DNA of 64,000 nt, taken from NCBI GenBank assembly GCA_947458545.1, contig CANGYH010000001.1, positions 1,116,001 to 1,180,000 on the forward strand, in the 5' to 3' direction. Under the pieces are notes generated by a model that searched no databases, had not been told where the DNA came from, and worked only from the letters and a program-made list of their open reading frames with translations. Source of the stretch: Cytophagaceae bacterium (GTDB taxonomy: Bacteria; Bacteroidota; Bacteroidia; Cytophagales; Flexibacteraceae). The translations under genes and the position numbers were made by a program. Shown here piece after piece: positions 34,871 to 43,871 of this stretch (position 1 is the stretch's first letter; each line of letters opens with the position of its first letter).

Positions 34871-37708
34871 ATGCCGCGCGATACCAGCATCGGCTCCGTG
34901 CTCATCATCGGGAGCGGACCCATTGTCATAGGCCAGGCCTGTGAGTTCGACTATTCTGGCTCTCAAGCCGCCCGCTCTCTCAAAGAAGAAGGGGTAGAAG
35001 TCATCCTGATCAACAGCAATCCCGCTACGATCATGACCGACCCCGTCACGGCAGACCATGTCTATCTGCTGCCGCTGGAGAAGAAGTCCATCGTCCAAAT
35101 CCTGGAGCGCCACCGAGTAGATGCCGTGCTGCCCACCATGGGCGGGCAAACGGCCCTGAACCTGGCCATGGACTGCGAGGCCGCCGGCATCTGGAAGAAA
35201 TTTGGTGTCCGCGTAATCGGAGTAGATTTTGCCGCCATCGAGACGACGGAAGACAGGGAGAAATTCCGCCTCAAGATGCTAGAGCTTGGCGTCGGCGTCT
35301 GCGAGGGCGGCACAGCCCGCAGCTTTCTGGAGGGCAAAGAGATTGCGCAGCGCATCGGCTTCCCACTCGTCATCAGGCCCAGCTACACCTTGGGTGGCAC
35401 GGGCGGCGGCTTTGTAAATACCCCAGAGGAGTTTGACGAGGCCCTCAACCGCGGCCTGCACGCTTCTCCTATCCATGAGGTACTTGTAGAGCAGTCCATC
35501 CTCGGCTGGAAGGAGTACGAGCTGGAGCTGCTGCGCGACGCGGCCGGCAACATCGTCATCATTTGCTCCATCGAGAACTTCGACCCGATGGGCGTCCACA
35601 CCGGAGACTCCATCACCGTCGCCCCAGCAATGACGCTGCCAGACACCGTATATCAGCGGATGCGAGACTTGGCCATCCGCATGATGAACGGCATCGGGCA
35701 GTTTGCAGGCGGCTGCAACGTGCAGTTTGCCCTCAACCCGGCAGACGATACCCAGATCGTCGGCATCGAGATCAACCCCCGCGTTAGTCGTAGCTCGGCC
35801 CTGGCCAGCAAGGCAACGGGATACCCCATTGCCAAGATTGCCGCCAAGCTGGCCATCGGCTACCGGCTGGATGAGCTACAAAACGCCATCACGGGCAACA
35901 CGTCTGCCTTCTTTGAGCCTGCGCTAGACTACGTCATCGTCAAAATCCCGCGCTGGAACTTCGACAAGTTCAAAGGGGCAGACCGCAAGCTGGGCCTGCA
36001 AATGAAATCCGTCGGCGAGGTGATGGGCATTGGCAAGTCTTTCCAGGAGGCGCTGCAGAAGGCCTGCCAGAGCCTGGAGATAAAACGCAACGGCCTCGGG
36101 GCAGACGGGCGTGAGGTAATCGACCAAAAGCAAATCCTCCACTCGCTTGCCAACCCGAGCTGGAACCGCCTCTGGCACATTTACGACGGCATAAAGCTGG
36201 GTATCCCCCTAAAACGCATCCAGGAGCTGACCAAGATTGACATCTGGTTTTTGCGCCAGATAGAAGAGATGGTACAATTGGAGCGAGAGGTAGAGCGCCA
36301 CAACCTGGACACCTTGCCCGCTGCGCTGCTGCTAGAGGCCAAGCGACGCGGTTATGCAGACCGACAGATAGCCCACCTGCTCCGTTGCCTAGAGAGCAAG
36401 GTATTTGCCAAACGCACCAGCCTGGGCATAGAGCGGGTTTACAAACAGGTGGATACCTGCGCGGCAGAGTTTGAGGCTACTACGCCGTACTTCTACAGCA
36501 CATTTGTAGCGGGCGCTACCCAAGGCCCAACCCACGAGCATCCGTTTGAGCCTACACGGCCCAGGGTAGTGGTGCTGGGCTCTGGCCCCAACCGGATTGG
36601 CCAGGGTATTGAGTTTGATTACAGCTGCGTGCACGGTGTGCTAGCTGCCGAGGCCTGCGGCTTCGACACAGTCATGATTAACTGCAACCCAGAGACCGTC
36701 TCGACGGACTTTGACATTGCAGACCGGCTCTACTTTGAGCCCGTTTTCTGGGAATATATCTACGACATTATTCGGCTGGAGCAGCCTATAGGGGTCATCG
36801 TACAATTGGGCGGGCAGACAGCCCTGAAGCTGGCCGAAAAGCTGCACCGCTACGGCATCCCCATCATCGGCACCAGCTACGAGAGCCTGGACCTGGCCGA
36901 AGACCGGGGCCGCTTCTCTACGCTGCTACGAGACCTGGGTATCCCCTACCCTCGGTTTACAACCGTAACCTCGGCAGACCAGGCCCTGGCCACGGCGGCC
37001 GAGCTTGGCTTTCCGCTGCTGGTGCGGCCCAGCTATGTGCTGGGCGGCCAGAGCATGAAGATCGTCATCAACGAGCACGAGCTGGCCGAGCACGTAGTCA
37101 ACATCCTTGCCGACCTGCCTGACAACCAGATTTTGGTGGACCAGTTCCTGGAAAACGCCATCGAAGCCGAAGCCGACGCCCTCTGCGACGGTGAAGACTG
37201 CTACATCATCGGCATCATGGAGCACATAGAGCCAGCAGGCATCCACTCCGGAGACTCGTATGCCGTGCTACCAAGCTTTAACCTGACGGAGGATGAGCTG
37301 CGCCAGATCCAGGATCACACCCAGCGGATTGCCCTGGCCATGGAGGTAAAGGGGCTGATCAACATACAGTTCGCCATCAAAGACGGCGTGGTGTACGTTA
37401 TCGAAGCCAACCCGCGTGCAAGCCGCACGGTGCCCTTCATCTGCAAAGCCTACCGCGAGCCCTATGTAAACTGGGCCACCAAAATCATGCTGGGCCAGCT
37501 TAAGGTGCGAGACCTAAAGCCTGCCCCCCATCAGCAGGGCTATGCCATTAAGATTCCGGTCTTCAGCTTCAACAAGTTCCCTGGCGTCGCCAAAGAGCTG
37601 GGGCCCGAGATGAAGTCCACCGGCGAGGCCATCCGCTTCATAGACGATCTGACCGATGATTTCTTCCTGGAGATTTACCGGGAGCGAAATCTTTATTTGA
37701 GCCGTTAG
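34871..37708 (+). CDS. carB: Carbamoyl-phosphate synthase large chain, lacking the allosteric domain
   Basis: Makes carbamoyl phosphate from ammonia, bicarbonate and two ATP for pyrimidine and arginine synthesis. The 945 residues hold the two homologous synthetase halves: the first from VLIIGSGPIVIGQACEFDYS with RPSYTLGGTGGG near 175, the second from VVVLGSGPNRIGQGIEFDYS near 568 with RPSYVLGGQSM near 720. The chain stops soon after EMKSTGEAIRF, where Escherichia coli CarB (1,073 residues) continues into the MGS domain that binds UMP and ornithine; shortened CarBs are usual in several Bacteroidota. The gene has near-match -7 element TACCTTTA 9 bases upstream and is not beside carA, which must be elsewhere. 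Confidence 0.95.
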   Translation: MPRDTSIGSVLIIGSGPIVIGQACEFDYSGSQAARSLKEEGVEVILINSNPATIMTDPVTADHVYLLPLEKKSIVQILERHRVDAVLPTMGGQTALNLAMDCEAAGIWKKFGVRVIGVDFAAIETTEDREKFRLKMLELGVGVCEGGTARSFLEGKEIAQRIGFPLVIRPSYTLGGTGGGFVNTPEEFDEALNRGLHASPIHEVLVEQSILGWKEYELELLRDAAGNIVIICSIENFDPMGVHTGDSITVAPAMTLPDTVYQRMRDLAIRMMNGIGQFAGGCNVQFALNPADDTQIVGIEINPRVSRSSALASKATGYPIAKIAAKLAIGYRLDELQNAITGNTSAFFEPALDYVIVKIPRWNFDKFKGADRKLGLQMKSVGEVMGIGKSFQEALQKACQSLEIKRNGLGADGREVIDQKQILHSLANPSWNRLWHIYDGIKLGIPLKRIQELTKIDIWFLRQIEEMVQLEREVERHNLDTLPAALLLEAKRRGYADRQIAHLLRCLESKVFAKRTSLGIERVYKQVDTCAAEFEATTPYFYSTFVAGATQGPTHEHPFEPTRPRVVVLGSGPNRIGQGIEFDYSCVHGVLAAEACGFDTVMINCNPETVSTDFDIADRLYFEPVFWEYIYDIIRLEQPIGVIVQLGGQTALKLAEKLHRYGIPIIGTSYESLDLAEDRGRFSTLLRDLGIPYPRFTTVTSADQALATAAELGFPLLVRPSYVLGGQSMKIVINEHELAEHVVNILADLPDNQILVDQFLENAIEAEADALCDGEDCYIIGIMEHIEPAGIHSGDSYAVLPSFNLTEDELRQIQDHTQRIALAMEVKGLINIQFAIKDGVVYVIEANPRASRTVPFICKAYREPYVNWATKIMLGQLKVRDLKPAPHQQGYAIKIPVFSFNKFPGVAKELGPEMKSTGEAIRFIDDLTDDFFLEIYRERNLYLSR

Positions 37709-37777
37709 GGCACGTAGGCCGTATGGGCGGCTACCTCGGGCGTTGTGTTCGTAGGCAGCCGCCATCTTTGCCAGCAT

Positions 37778-39250
37778 ATGGCAGTTGCTCATCTATTAGA
37801 TGCTTTTCGGGCAGGGCTTAAGCAACACCCCTTGGTATATCGTTTGGGTGGCTTTATTGTGCTGGTTCACTTCATACTGGCAACTTATGGCATAGAAGTC
37901 ATCAACATAGATGGCCACCAGCAATTGATTTTTCTACCCGAGACGGGAGGCGATTTCTGGAAGGCTGTATTCTACCAACACGGCAATCCGCCGGGATTAT
38001 CGCTACTGTTCCACCTCTGCCGTTGGCTTGGCGGCGGCGACCCATACAGAACCCTGACGGTGGTTATGCCCTTGCTGCATGCAGGGTCTTTGGCGGCATT
38101 TTACTTTGGCTGCCAGCGCTTTAATCTGAGCGTGCCCGGCTGGGTGTATGGCCTGCTTTTCTTGAACCCACTGCTGTTTCTGTATTTCAAGTACCCATTT
38201 TATTGCACTTTCTTGTTTTTTACGGCTTGCTGCCTGATTTATCTACTTAGCAGACTTAAACACCTAGGCCTAGGCGGGCTTGCCTTGGTGGTAGGGTTGG
38301 TAAGCCTTAACAGCCTGATGCGTACCAGTTGGCACATAGCCTTTGCGGCCGTGCTTGCGGTTGTGATTTTGGGGCTAAGCCAGGTGCGATACAGATGGTG
38401 GCTTTTGCTAATTCTCGTTTTACCCTTGAGCGTATATGTAAAGAATTATGCCCTCTACGGGGTTTTCTCTAGCAGCAGTTGGATGGGGGCCAACATTGCC
38501 AATACCCACTTGCCCTGGCCGCCTAAGCCAGAGCCACAGCGCACCTTAGGCACCACGCCGCCCAACGGCCTGGTGGCAGAATATGCAGGTTTATACAACG
38601 AGAACGATCCGCGTATCCATGCCTATAAGGATGTGTTCTACCTCAACCAAGGCAAATGGAACGACATCAGGTACCTGGTCATATCTGAAGGTTACGGCCA
38701 AGAGGTAAAGGAGAGGTTCACTTGGCGGTGGTCGGCCAATGCCGTGCTTATGGGCTATTTCCTCTCTATGCGCAGCCCGGCCTCCTACTTTCTGCTCAGC
38801 AAAGAGCGGGGAGGCATTACGCTTGCCGGAAAGCCCATCTGGAACTATGACTGGCTCTGCCCAACGTACAGGCATTATTCTGGCCGGTTCTTCTTTGGCT
38901 TTATAGACATGCCAGAGCTTTACCACCAGTATAAGCCTTGGGAGTGGGTAACGTTCTTGACGACGTATGCCGTGGCCTGGCTGGCTATTCTGATCCTTTT
39001 CGGGTTTAGCTTTTTGAAGCTACCAGCCACCTATCGGATAATGTATCTGATAATGGGGATATCACTCAGCATTTTTATAGTCATAGACAATGCCGAATCT
39101 GAGCGTATGCGCATGGAGGTGGAGCCCTTTTTCTACTTTTTTGCTTTGGTCGTAGTGTCGCGCTGGCGTACCGGGCATTGGCCATGGCAAACACAAAACG
39201 CAGAGGCAGGCCCTGCCACCCATGATCAACAGGCCCAGATTTATCAGTAA
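37778..39250 (+). CDS. Multi-spanning membrane protein, GT-C glycosyltransferase-like
   Basis: 490 residues with about ten hydrophobic segments and a long polar loop (about 230-370). Near the first helix lies EVINIDGHQQLIFLPETGGD with acidic residues in the first outer loop, where GT-C fold transferases keep catalytic Asp/Glu; HGNPPGLSLLFHLCRWLGG also recalls ArnT/PMT-type enzymes using polyprenyl-phosphate sugars. I cannot assign a family with certainty. The ATG at 37778 follows a CATCTTTG -7-like element by only 7 bases. Its last 29 bases overlap the start of the next membrane gene, so the two are translated from one mRNA. Confidence 0.6.
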   Translation: MAVAHLLDAFRAGLKQHPLVYRLGGFIVLVHFILATYGIEVINIDGHQQLIFLPETGGDFWKAVFYQHGNPPGLSLLFHLCRWLGGGDPYRTLTVVMPLLHAGSLAAFYFGCQRFNLSVPGWVYGLLFLNPLLFLYFKYPFYCTFLFFTACCLIYLLSRLKHLGLGGLALVVGLVSLNSLMRTSWHIAFAAVLAVVILGLSQVRYRWWLLLILVLPLSVYVKNYALYGVFSSSSWMGANIANTHLPWPPKPEPQRTLGTTPPNGLVAEYAGLYNENDPRIHAYKDVFYLNQGKWNDIRYLVISEGYGQEVKERFTWRWSANAVLMGYFLSMRSPASYFLLSKERGGITLAGKPIWNYDWLCPTYRHYSGRFFFGFIDMPELYHQYKPWEWVTFLTTYAVAWLAILILFGFSFLKLPATYRIMYLIMGISLSIFIVIDNAESERMRMEVEPFFYFFALVVVSRWRTGHWPWQTQNAEAGPATHDQQAQIYQ

Positions 39251-40739
39251 GCTTTCGTATTTGTTTGCATTTTATAGCACCTGCTTCGTTGTGATTTTCA
39301 ATCCTGGCTCATCTGATTTTGCTTCTGGCGCTCTACAGCGGGGTGGGTCCTGGCGGGCTTTACCGCTGGCGCGCCTTTCTGCCCTTGGTGCACAATTGGC
39401 CACGGTACTGGCCTTGATGGCCTGCGCCTTCCAGAACCAATACGTCTTGCTGCATTACGGCGACACAGGCAAGTACTTGCAATACGGGTTTGAGTGGACG
39501 CACCAAGGCAAAATGTTTGCGGCCGGCTATGGGCTGTTTGCCATGGCGGCCTCGCTACGGTACAGCCTTTGGTTTGTGGTTTTCTTTCAGGCCGTGTTGG
39601 GAGCAGTAATACTGCGAACGACCTTCAACCGGCTGCTTCCTGGGTTACATCCGTGGCTCAATACGTCTTTCATCGGGTTTCTGTGCTGGGCAACCTCCCT
39701 TAGCAGGCTTAGCTCTACGATAATGCCTGACTTTTTTGTACCGCTGGCCTGCCTGTGCCTTTTTTTACTAATAACGGCACGCACCAAGCCTCAGATCTGG
39801 TGGGCGGGCTTGGGCGTTGCCGTGTTAGGAACGATGCACACCTCTATGTGGGTGATTTATGTATTGGTGGCACTGATGCTGGGCTTGGTTGTACCACGGG
39901 CGTTACGCTCGGCAGCCTGGTGGCGTGTAGTGGGCTTTTCGTTGGCGGTTTTTCCGCTTACCCTCACCTGGAACTGGTTTTTAGCCAAAGAGCTGTACCT
40001 AAGCAAGCTAGGCCCGGTGATGACCGTAGCCCGTATGGCCAAAACAGGCGTGCTAGACCATTACCTAGCCAGGCATTGCCCAGAGGGTGCACACCCGGCT
40101 TTTTGCGAGCGCCAAGGCCAATACTCGCAAGATCATGACTTTATCTTCAATGCCGAGCGTAGCCCGCTATTTAAAATCAGCCCCGGCGTAAGCTGGGACG
40201 ATACCTGGACAGACCCCGCCGTACAGGCCGAGCTACGTCGCATCATTAGAGGGGTAGCGGCAGACCCTGTTTTGTATCCGCATGTGGTGCTTGCGGCCCT
40301 TACGGGCTGGTGGCAAACCACCGTCTATATGAATTACGTGGCCGATACCGATCCTTTCGACCTGTTTTACAAGCAAACCGCACAATACGTACCGGCAGAC
40401 AGGCTAGACTATGCCAATAGCCTTCAAGCGCATCGGTTATGGTCGCACGAGTACGACGCCGGTATTGTTGGCAGGTATAGTACTTCAGTTGTACTGGCAT
40501 TGTTGGTGCTTGCGCTGCTCTTGACGCAAGCCAAGGGCTGGCAGGTCAATTACCAAATTGCCTTTGTGGTATTGGTAGCCTTCCTTTTGGCGCATGGGTT
40601 TGTCTGCGGAGTGTTCAGCGGGCCTCACCCCCGTTATGCCGACAGGGTAAACTGGCTGCTGGTGCTTTTGGCTTTGGTAGGTTTTTGGTCAACACTACGG
40701 CCCCTCTGGGCACGTTGGCAAAAGCTGCTGGAGGGCTAA
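39222..40739 (+). CDS. Multi-spanning membrane protein, GT-C-like partner
   Basis: 505 residues, about eleven hydrophobic segments. HYGDTGKYLQYGFEWTHQG with an Asp in the first outer loop, and a large polar region (about 265-375) before the last four helices, give it the same general plan as its upstream neighbour. A glycolipid- or polysaccharide-modifying GT-C enzyme is a fair guess but no family signature is exact. It starts at an ATG inside the end of the preceding gene (29-base overlap), which implies coupled translation. The stop TAA shares CTAA with the opposing prmC stop. Confidence 0.6.
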   Translation: MINRPRFISKLSYLFAFYSTCFVVIFNPGSSDFASGALQRGGSWRALPLARLSALGAQLATVLALMACAFQNQYVLLHYGDTGKYLQYGFEWTHQGKMFAAGYGLFAMAASLRYSLWFVVFFQAVLGAVILRTTFNRLLPGLHPWLNTSFIGFLCWATSLSRLSSTIMPDFFVPLACLCLFLLITARTKPQIWWAGLGVAVLGTMHTSMWVIYVLVALMLGLVVPRALRSAAWWRVVGFSLAVFPLTLTWNWFLAKELYLSKLGPVMTVARMAKTGVLDHYLARHCPEGAHPAFCERQGQYSQDHDFIFNAERSPLFKISPGVSWDDTWTDPAVQAELRRIIRGVAADPVLYPHVVLAALTGWWQTTVYMNYVADTDPFDLFYKQTAQYVPADRLDYANSLQAHRLWSHEYDAGIVGRYSTSVVLALLVLALLLTQAKGWQVNYQIAFVVLVAFLLAHGFVCGVFSGPHPRYADRVNWLLVLLALVGFWSTLRPLWARWQKLLEG

Positions 40740-41587
40740 GCTCTCCGCTGCACCCGCAGTACGCGTTTGCGCCCATACATATCCGCTACGAGCTCCCCAT
40801 TCATCCAATCAAACTCGGCAAACAAGGCAAGGGTGGCCTCGGCAAATGGTGGGTGTAGCTCGGCCAGCAGCCATCTACCTGGCACCAAAACCTGCCTGGC
40901 CAAGGCTTCAAGTGCTTTGTAAAAGAGCAGAGGATCGTCGTCTGGCGCAAAAAGCGCCAGGCCTGGCTCATGGTCTCGGACATGGACGGCTAGTGAAGCC
41001 GCTTCAGCCTGCGGTACGTAAGGCGGGTTGGAGATGACTACATCAAACCGTTGGTGCAGCAGGGCTTTAGAAGGTACTAGCAGATCATCTTGGGTTATGG
41101 TAACGCTAGCCTCCAAAGACGCATTGTTTTGGCGGGCATAAGCCAGGGCCTCTGGGCTGATGTCGAACGCGTGTACCTCAACATCGGGCCGGGCCAGTGC
41201 CGAAGAAATAGCAACGCAACCTGAGCCAGTGCAGGCGTCCAGAATCTTTGCATCCTGCTTGGCCAACATTGCGGCCAGCTCTACCAGCAGCTCTGTCTCT
41301 GGCCGGGGCACCAACACGCCACTACCGACAATAAAGGTATGCCCGCAAAAAAATGCGCGCCCAGTAATGTATTGCCATGGCTCGCCGGCCAATAATCGGC
41401 CTGCAAGTGCCTCTAGCCGAGCGGCGCAATCGGCAGGCAATGCCTCGCGGTTATTGAGCAGGAGTTGTGTACGGCTCCATGCAGTGGCCTCTTGCATGGC
41501 AAGGCGGGCCAGGTGCTGGGCCTCCTCCATTGTGTACTGCCCTGCCAGAGCATCGGCCAAGGCTGCCAGTTGCGCATAGACGAGCAT
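40736..41587 (-). CDS. prmC: Release factor glutamine methyltransferase PrmC
   Basis: SAM-dependent methyltransferase that modifies the Gln of the GGQ motif of release factors 1 and 2. 283 residues: a helical N-domain (about 1-75), then PRPETELLVELAA (about 96-108), the SAM-binding ILDACTGSGCVAISSAL (about 117-133), and the catalytic VISNPPYVPQAEA (about 188-200) whose NPPY motif binds the Gln. The ATG at 41587 is 6 bases after a perfect -7 element on its strand, so the message is nearly leaderless. It is not next to prfA, its common neighbour in other bacteria. Confidence 0.92.
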   Translation of the reverse strand: MLVYAQLAALADALAGQYTMEEAQHLARLAMQEATAWSRTQLLLNNREALPADCAARLEALAGRLLAGEPWQYITGRAFFCGHTFIVGSGVLVPRPETELLVELAAMLAKQDAKILDACTGSGCVAISSALARPDVEVHAFDISPEALAYARQNNASLEASVTITQDDLLVPSKALLHQRFDVVISNPPYVPQAEAASLAVHVRDHEPGLALFAPDDDPLLFYKALEALARQVLVPGRWLLAELHPPFAEATLALFAEFDWMNGELVADMYGRKRVLRVQRRA

Positions 41588-41593
41588 GGGCAG

Positions 41594-41601
41594 CAAAGGT
41601 A
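41594..41601 (-). promoter_or_regulatory. -7 element directly before prmC
   Basis: Minus-strand TACCTTTG, an exact TAnnTTTG, ends 6 bases before the ATG. Transcription starting about 7 bases after it would begin at or next to the start codon. No -33 TTG was found at standard spacing. Confidence 0.5.
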
Positions 41602-41669
41602 TGGCCTACCCTTGCGCAGGCCGGCAGGCGGTGTACCTTAGCACTTAAGACTTTACCCATAAAGCGCGC

Positions 41670-42923
41670 TTGTCTGTTGCTACCAGGCTATTGTTGGGCC
41701 AATTATGGCACCGCCCTACCCAGGCAGGCGAGCGGCTCCGCGGCCTGCGGCGGCTGCTTTTTTTGCGAGACGTAGCCTTTTTGGCCTGCACCTGCGTCGG
41801 AGGCCCACATGCCCACTTGGCCATGTTCCAGCGGCTGTTGGTAGATAAGCGCAAATGGCTAGGCACTGAAGACCTGCTAGAGCTAAACGCGCTTTGCCAG
41901 TTGCTGCCCGGCCCCACCAGCACTCAAACGCTCACGGCCGTCGCCTTTAGGCTGGGCGGGCCTACCCTCGCCTACCTTGCCCTTGCTATCTGGCTGCTAC
42001 CCTCCGTAGCGGGGATGACGTTGCTTGCCGTTGCCATGACCTATGTAGAAGCCCGGCAGATTTCGCTTGGCTTCACCCGATTTGTACAGCCTGTGGCGGT
42101 GGGCCTGGTAGCGCATTCTGCCGTCACGTTTGCCCAGCGGTCTGTTTACAACAACCTGCATGCAGCCTTATTAATTGGTGCCTTGGGGGTAACGTACTTG
42201 TTTCCATCGCCTTATGTGGCGCCTGTGCTGTTGCTTGTGGGCGGCTTGCTGACGGCCGTCCGCTACCGCTCGGCGCAAGAGGCACAAGCCCACCATCCTA
42301 TGCAGATCGAGTGGGCCAACTTCTTGCTCTGGATAGGGGTGTTTGTAGCGGCCGCCCTAGCAGGCCGGCTGACACAGAGCCTACCCATCCGCCTTTTCGA
42401 GAACTTTTATCGCAACGGTTCGCTCATTTTCGGTGGTGGGCAGGTATTGCTTCCGCTGATATACAACGAGTTTGTCGTCTTCAAAAAGTACCTGAACTCA
42501 CAAGAGTTTTTGCTGGGTTATGCGGTGGCGCAAGGCTTGCCGGGGCCGGTGTTTGCCTATTGCGCCTATGTAGGCGGCATGGCTGGCCGCAGGCTGGGCT
42601 GGGGCGTTGCGGGCACTTGCCTAGGGGCGGGCATGGCCACGCTCGGTATCTTTTTGCCTGGCACCTTCCTAATCTTTTTTATCATCCGATTTTGGGCCCA
42701 GCTCAAGCAATTTAGGGTGGTACGCGCTAGCCTAGAGGGCATCAATGCCGTTAGCGCGGGCTTGGTGTTTGCGGCAGGGCTGCTACTTTTTAAGCCTATC
42801 GAGGCTACGCAGATAAATGTCGGCGTCATCGGCCTGACCTTCGCCCTGATGCAGTTTACCAAGGCTGCCCCGTGGATGCTCATCCTTTCTGCCTTAGCCT
42901 TGGGCTTAGCTTGGCCTGGCTAA
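41670..42923 (+). CDS. chrA: ChrA-family chromate/anion transporter
   Basis: 417-residue, two-domain (long-chain) CHR transporter. Each half has the pattern of this family: LFLRDVAFLACTCVGGPHAHLAMF and LCQLLPGPTSTQ in the first, FGGGQVLLPLIYNEFV and AVAQGLPGPVFAYCAY in the second, with about ten helices. Family members export chromate by sulfate antiport, but many only share the fold and the natural substrate may be sulfate or another anion. The frame begins at a TTG at 41670; the next ATG would remove the conserved first helix, so TTG is accepted. Stop TAA overlaps the opposing phosphatase stop in CTAA. Confidence 0.82.
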   Translation: MSVATRLLLGQLWHRPTQAGERLRGLRRLLFLRDVAFLACTCVGGPHAHLAMFQRLLVDKRKWLGTEDLLELNALCQLLPGPTSTQTLTAVAFRLGGPTLAYLALAIWLLPSVAGMTLLAVAMTYVEARQISLGFTRFVQPVAVGLVAHSAVTFAQRSVYNNLHAALLIGALGVTYLFPSPYVAPVLLLVGGLLTAVRYRSAQEAQAHHPMQIEWANFLLWIGVFVAAALAGRLTQSLPIRLFENFYRNGSLIFGGGQVLLPLIYNEFVVFKKYLNSQEFLLGYAVAQGLPGPVFAYCAYVGGMAGRRLGWGVAGTCLGAGMATLGIFLPGTFLIFFIIRFWAQLKQFRVVRASLEGINAVSAGLVFAAGLLLFKPIEATQINVGVIGLTFALMQFTKAAPWMLILSALALGLAWPG

Positions 42924-43864
42924 GCCGCCCCGCCAAACAGCACACCCTCTTTGAGGGCCCAACTGCTTTGATGTAGCCGAGTAATTCCGGTCATTTTCAC
43001 AGTAGCCTCTAGAAGCAGCAGCGCGACTACGATCATGTGGGCCCGCAGTTCTGATACACCCGGTATAGCCCGCCGCTCTGCCAAAGAGAGACGCTCTAAA
43101 TGGCGGGTTGCGCCAAGCATATCTGCCAAACTGAGCGGCGCCCAAGGCTTAGTTGCGTCAGATTTTGGGCCTTCATTGGGGTATTGTAAGGCGCGCAGGG
43201 TATCAAAAGTGCCACTGGCACCTACCAAAAGCGAAGGTTTGAATTGGGCACAAGCATCAGCCAGAGGTGTTAAGACCTGGGTAACATATGCCTGCAAGGC
43301 GCTTGCCTGGGCAGGGGCAATGGGGTCGTCTTGCATGTACTGGTCTAGCAGCCGCTGGCCGCCAACCTCAAAGCTTTGCAACCAGGCAACGGCCCCATCG
43401 GACTGGCCGATGATGAACTCAACCGATCCTCCGCCGATATCCATTACCAGGCAAGGGCCTGCATGCGCAGCCAAGGCTCCGCTGGCACAAACACCCCTGA
43501 AAATATACTGAGCCTCTTGTGGACCGTCTATGACCTGGATTTGAAGACCTACCTCTTCTGCCACACACTGCACAAACGCATGGGCGTTGTGCGCCGACCG
43601 TACGGCCGATGTGGCAAACACCTCTATCTGCCCTGGCTGCACACCTGCTGCCGCAGCTTGCTGCACAAAGGATTGCAGGCAGGCAATGGCTCTATCCTGT
43701 GCGTCTGCTGCAAGGGCGCCTGCCGAGATACCTCCCTGGCCTAGGCGGACGGGCTGTTTATACTCGGCCAAGGCCTTGGCATGAGGCCCTACACCCTCCG
43801 CTACCAGCAGGTGGAAGGTGTTGGTGCCCATATCGATAATGGCCCGGCGTGCAGACATGGGCAT
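42920..43864 (-). CDS. Ppx/GppA-type phosphatase
   Basis: 314-residue member of the actin-like exopolyphosphatase/guanosine-pentaphosphate phosphatase family. AIIDMGTNTFHLLVAE (about 7-22) and VMDIGGGSVEFIIG (about 140) are the two phosphate-binding loops, TSAVRSAHNA lies between, and LLVGASGTFDTL follows. It is the short type without the C-terminal HD domain of Escherichia coli Ppx/GppA, as is common in Bacteroidota. It may break down polyphosphate or pppGpp; sequence does not decide. The ATG at 43864 lies 7 bases after the mnmG stop, so mnmG and this gene form an operon. Confidence 0.85.
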   Translation of the reverse strand: MPMSARRAIIDMGTNTFHLLVAEGVGPHAKALAEYKQPVRLGQGGISAGALAADAQDRAIACLQSFVQQAAAAGVQPGQIEVFATSAVRSAHNAHAFVQCVAEEVGLQIQVIDGPQEAQYIFRGVCASGALAAHAGPCLVMDIGGGSVEFIIGQSDGAVAWLQSFEVGGQRLLDQYMQDDPIAPAQASALQAYVTQVLTPLADACAQFKPSLLVGASGTFDTLRALQYPNEGPKSDATKPWAPLSLADMLGATRHLERLSLAERRAIPGVSELRAHMIVVALLLLEATVKMTGITRLHQSSWALKEGVLFGGAA

Positions 43865-43871
43865 ATGGGAG

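Noticed and set aside
37712-37738. Possible hairpin after carB
   Set aside because: The arms are imperfect and there is no T run, so a terminator cannot be supported.
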